The notes under the pieces were generated by a model. That model was given only the letters and a program-made list of their open reading frames with translations, had not been told where the DNA came from and made no database searches. Shown in pieces: positions 61,426-64,000 of a stretch of 64,000 bases of DNA. Origin of the DNA: Cephalotus follicularis. Taxonomy: Eukaryota > Streptophyta > Magnoliopsida > Oxalidales > Cephalotaceae. Position numbers and translations under genes: made by a program. The stretch spans positions 1 to 64,000 of the forward strand of contig BDDD01001639.1 in the NCBI GenBank assembly GCA_001972305.1, written 5' to 3'. Position 1 is the stretch's first letter; every line of letters begins with the position of its first letter.

Positions 61426-62842
61426 GCTGACGAAGCTGCACGTGAGTCGGGGCATACAAAAAAAGACCGCTATGCGGAAATGCGGAGGAAAAAAGAGGAG
61501 GAGCATGAGGCCCGAGAGCATATGCTGGTGGGTTGATAAGCTTTCTTTCTTGTGTTTTGTTATTACACATAGATGTAGTAGGGTGCACAAGGAGGCATGG
61601 TGTCATTTTGTATTTTCATCAAGATGGGTTGATAACCTTTCTTTTAGCATATACATGTTGCACACACATTGAGATGTGGTGGGGAGCACAAGGAGCCATG
61701 GTATTATTTTGTATTATCATCAAAATCCAAGTTTCTTACAAAATTCCAAGTTCGTTGAGAACTTGAAATACAAAGACTAATTTTATTGATTACCAGAATT
61801 AAGTGTCTATTTATTAAGCTTTCAAAACCAATTATTATAGGAAAGAAATTATAAAATGCTAGTAATAAATTTATCTTGATGGTTTAATAAACTCTAGTTC
61901 TACCCTTGCAGCTTTTGCATCACATACACAAACATTTATTGGATTTGCTGTTAATGTATTGGTCATGTTTTTTACAGGAAGAAGAAGCCAAGGCTCAGAA
62001 AGCAAGGGAGGAGGAAGCTGCCGCGTTAGAATTTGATAAATGGAGAGGTGAATTTTCAGTTGATGCTGAAGGCACTACAGAAGCCGAATTGCAGGATGGA
62101 AATCAGGACTTGCTTTATGATTTTGTGGAATATATTAAGGTATTTATCTGTATGGCTCTTGTTAGTTGCTCACGATAAGGATTTTATCATTTTCAATACG
62201 CTTTTAATTTGTTTAATTGGATGTGTGTTAGATGATCCATTATATGATGTTGTCTTCTTTTTCCAACTTGTGTTTAGTTAACAGTGGAATTGAATTTTTA
62301 GAAGAACAAATTCTATTTAGTATTGGAAATGTTATAAGAGTGCATATAGCTGTACACAATAATAGTATGGACCTTCAGTCAGACAGATATATCAATGGAT
62401 GATAATGAGGCTTCAAAGCCAATGTTGTTGTGCTGATTCGTTTTGTTCTATTTCTAAATTTGAACGAGCAGAAACAGAAATGTGTACCCTTAGAAGATAT
62501 TGCTGCAGAGTTTAAGTTAAGGACACAGGTGCTCTCTCTGACCTTTTTTTTAATTTAATTTTTTGAAAATCAATGTCCCATTCCGTGTTTCTTTTATTTC
62601 TGGACATTGTGCTAGAGTGGGTTAGCATTCTGATAGATACAAAGCATATGCTAACTCATCTGTCATGAAACATTTAATCACATAAGTTAAGTGTATTTGC
62701 ATTCGTATGTCTAAGTAACTACTTTTACACGATATGTTTGTATTCTCATATTCGTGTGACTTTATGCAAAGTATGGATTCTTATTTAAAATTTTGGTTGA
62801 TGCAGGAATGTATCAATCGGATCACCTCCCTTGAAAGTATGG
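61426..62842 (+). pseudogene. Captured DDRGK1/UFBP1 gene fragment (four exons)
   Basis: The exons are 61426-61527, 61978-62139, 62472-62528 and 62806-62842, all with AG/GT borders. They encode the middle of the DDRGK domain protein: ADEAARES, DRYAEMRRKKEEE, EEEAAALEFDKWRGEFS, DAEGTTEAELQDGNQDLL, KQKCVPLEDIAAEFKLRTQ and ECINRITSLESMG. DDRGK1 (UFBP1) is an ER-anchored partner of the UFM1 ligase UFL1. The amino-terminal membrane anchor and the carboxyl part with the MDDRGKYIYIS signature are missing, so this is a fragment. The first three exons are phase 0; the last ends in phase 1. Exons and introns were captured as genomic DNA, not as cDNA. Introns are AT-rich and hold nothing else recognised. 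Confidence 0.88.
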
Positions 62843-63121
62843 GTATGTTTCATTTCCATACCTGTAATTGTGCACTGCTTTCACATTCACTATCATTAGA
62901 ACTGTACAACTTGATCTTAGCGTCTTGAGGATGTCTTCTGTCATGCTTTAATATTCAAATAACACTTCAAAATATTTCCATGTCCCCTACAGCTCACCTC
63001 CCTTCTACTAACTCCCAATCTATGATTCAGATTTGGGTAACCTCCCATGTAATGACATCCTCTGTATGTGATTGAAAAACCGATCAATTTAGCAACATTC
63101 TTTTACTAATATCTGATGCAG

Positions 63122-63235
63122 ATCTTGGAGCTCAATCCAGAAAAGAAGAATATAGATTCTTTTGTGGCAGATGATTTTAAACTCATAGGTTATGATCCCC
63201 ACCAGAAGATAGAGATGAAAATGGCTCCTTGGCAA
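63122..63235 (+). pseudogene. Captured last exon of thymidylate synthase (DHFR-TS carboxyl end)
   Basis: After an acceptor (CTGATGCAG) the frame reads ILELNPEKKNIDSF, VADDFKL then IGYDPHQKIEMKMA, the carboxyl terminus of plant DHFR-TS, where the natural protein ends MKMAV. Here the sequence continues past that point into MAPWQYLLIFF, so the native stop is lost. The exon begins in phase 0, whereas the upstream DDRGK exon ends in phase 1, so a splice between them would shift frame. The exons that lie between this and the TS piece at 60727 in a real gene are not here. Confidence 0.88.
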
Positions 63236-63889
63236 TATTTGCTCATATTTTTTAGGCAAGTAATAAATTGTATACCGTTTTTAGCTGATGATTTCATTTA
63301 TTCATTAAACTTTTTAATGTTCAATCTATTTTGTATATTCATTAGTTAAGATATGTTAAACACAGCAAGTGCATAAGGGCTTCATGCCTGACGTTTTAAA
63401 TTCCAAGGCATCCATCACTGCCTTGCAAGTTTGCAATGAGGGTCCTCTCTGCTTGTTTGTAATGAGGGTCCTCTCAGTCAATGATGTTTGGTTTAAATAC
63501 TTATCACCTTAAAGCAGGTTGCATTTGAAGCTTTGTTTCTCTTTGATGTTTCAGGCACTGCCACGGGAGGCTTATGTTGAATACAGAGTTGTTACAAATG
63601 GTCAAATAACAGTTTAGTAGTTGGATACATTTTAAGGACTTTGCATATGTATCAAGCCAGAATCCTTTAGTTCCACATTGGGTTGGTTGGTTCTAAGGTG
63701 ATTTAGGATACTTGTTTTTTTCTTGCTTTTCATATTAACTTTTTGCTTTTACGTTGGATTCATTTTCTGAATTATTGCAAATGTTCTGTTGTACTGTTCT
63801 TAAATGTTGTGTTCTTAAAAGATTTAAATGAATTATATTTTTTTATTTTTTAAAACCCTTTTGAGGGTTTTTTTTAAAATTTTTTTTAG
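63236..63889 (+). other. 3' part of the captured region, with one unidentified exon-like piece
   Basis: Near 63555-63616, after a TTTCAG acceptor, a short frame reads ALPREAYVEYRVVTNGQITV and stops. It looks like the end of a real protein but was not recognised. A repeated phrase AATGAGGGTCCTCTC occurs twice at about 63437-63475. T-rich sequence follows, up to the right subterminal repeats. Confidence 0.4.
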
Positions 63890-64000
63890 AACCTTTTGAA
63901 ACGGTTAAAACCGTTTCAAAAGGGTATTTTTTTTATTTTTTTTAGAACCAAACCGTTTCAAAAGGGTACCCTTTTGAAACGGTTGGTGTTAACCATTTCA
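63890..64000. repeat. Right subterminal repeats of the CACTA-like element
   Basis: Copies of CCTTTTGAAACGG and CCGTTTCAAAAGGG are paired head to head, matching 59889-60050. The window ends inside this block. Confidence 0.85.

Larger units (their letters stand above)
59859..64000 (+). mobile_element. CACTA-like DNA transposon carrying host gene pieces (right end outside window)
   Basis: The left terminus reads CATTACAAGAAAA, one base from the common plant CACTA terminus CACTACAAGAAAA. It is followed by about 200 bp of subterminal repeats CCCTTTTGAAACGG in both orientations. The same repeats reappear at 63890-64000, so the right terminus must lie just past the window. Between them there is no transposase. 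Instead there are exons of thymidylate synthase and DDRGK1 genes, all on the plus strand and with introns kept. The candidate 3-bp target duplication on the left is TAT (59856-59858). It is non-autonomous and inserted in the leader of a Tekay/Del element. CACTA elements are known to capture host gene fragments in plants. Confidence 0.78.

Noticed and set aside
61351-61606. Minus-strand frames opposite the DDRGK exon
   Set aside because: They are complements of the recognised exon and flanking intron.
61426-63235. A functional DDRGK1 or DHFR-TS gene
   Set aside because: Both lack most of their coding exons, the reading phases do not match at the last joint, and the pieces lie between transposon subterminal repeats.

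Overview
The window is plant nuclear DNA, almost certainly from a eudicot. It holds one clear host gene (a SCARECROW-type GRAS transcription factor with a single intron), set in a dense bed of plant LTR retrotransposons of the Ty3/gypsy Tat and Tekay/Del types and the Ty1/copia Tork/Tnt1 and Angela types. At the right edge lies a CACTA-like DNA transposon that carries pieces of host genes. The species cannot be named from the sequence alone.

Layout. 1-2833: minus-strand Tat-like element running off the left edge, with its LTR at 1925-2833. 2834-6076: AT-rich spacer with weak repeat remnants. 6077-8795: SCARECROW gene (minus), with promoter sequence and a GA tract to about 9340. 10126-11515: solo Tat LTR with a perfect 5-bp target duplication and an internal 27-bp minisatellite. 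11741-15925: short LTR element with a target duplication whose only coding content is an antisense gene with its own TATA box. 16883-21215: minus-strand Tat element lacking most of pol. 22315-38032: Tork/Tnt1-like copia element split by a younger Angela-like copia element (22940-33696, target duplication GAAGA). 38390-42111: Tat remnant. 42112-48612: mosaic of LTR pieces.

From 48613 to the right edge the sequence is a stack of insertions. Tat antisense-ORF sequence is interrupted by an Angela-like copia element (50869). That element is interrupted by a Tekay/Del element with a 3.85-kb LTR (55491). The Tekay element is interrupted by a CACTA-like transposon (59859), whose right end lies outside the window.

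The most notable content is inside that last transposon. It contains exons, with introns, from two host genes in one orientation: a thymidylate synthase exon, four consecutive exons of a DDRGK1/UFBP1 (UFM1 pathway) gene, then the last thymidylate synthase exon. Joints from the first thymidylate synthase exon through the DDRGK exons are all phase 0, so a spliced fusion is possible. The second theme is the Tat family here. It comes in pol-bearing and pol-less versions that share R-U5 sequence but not U3, and it carries an antisense gene related to the 'putative gypsy type transposon' (Transposase_28) proteins.
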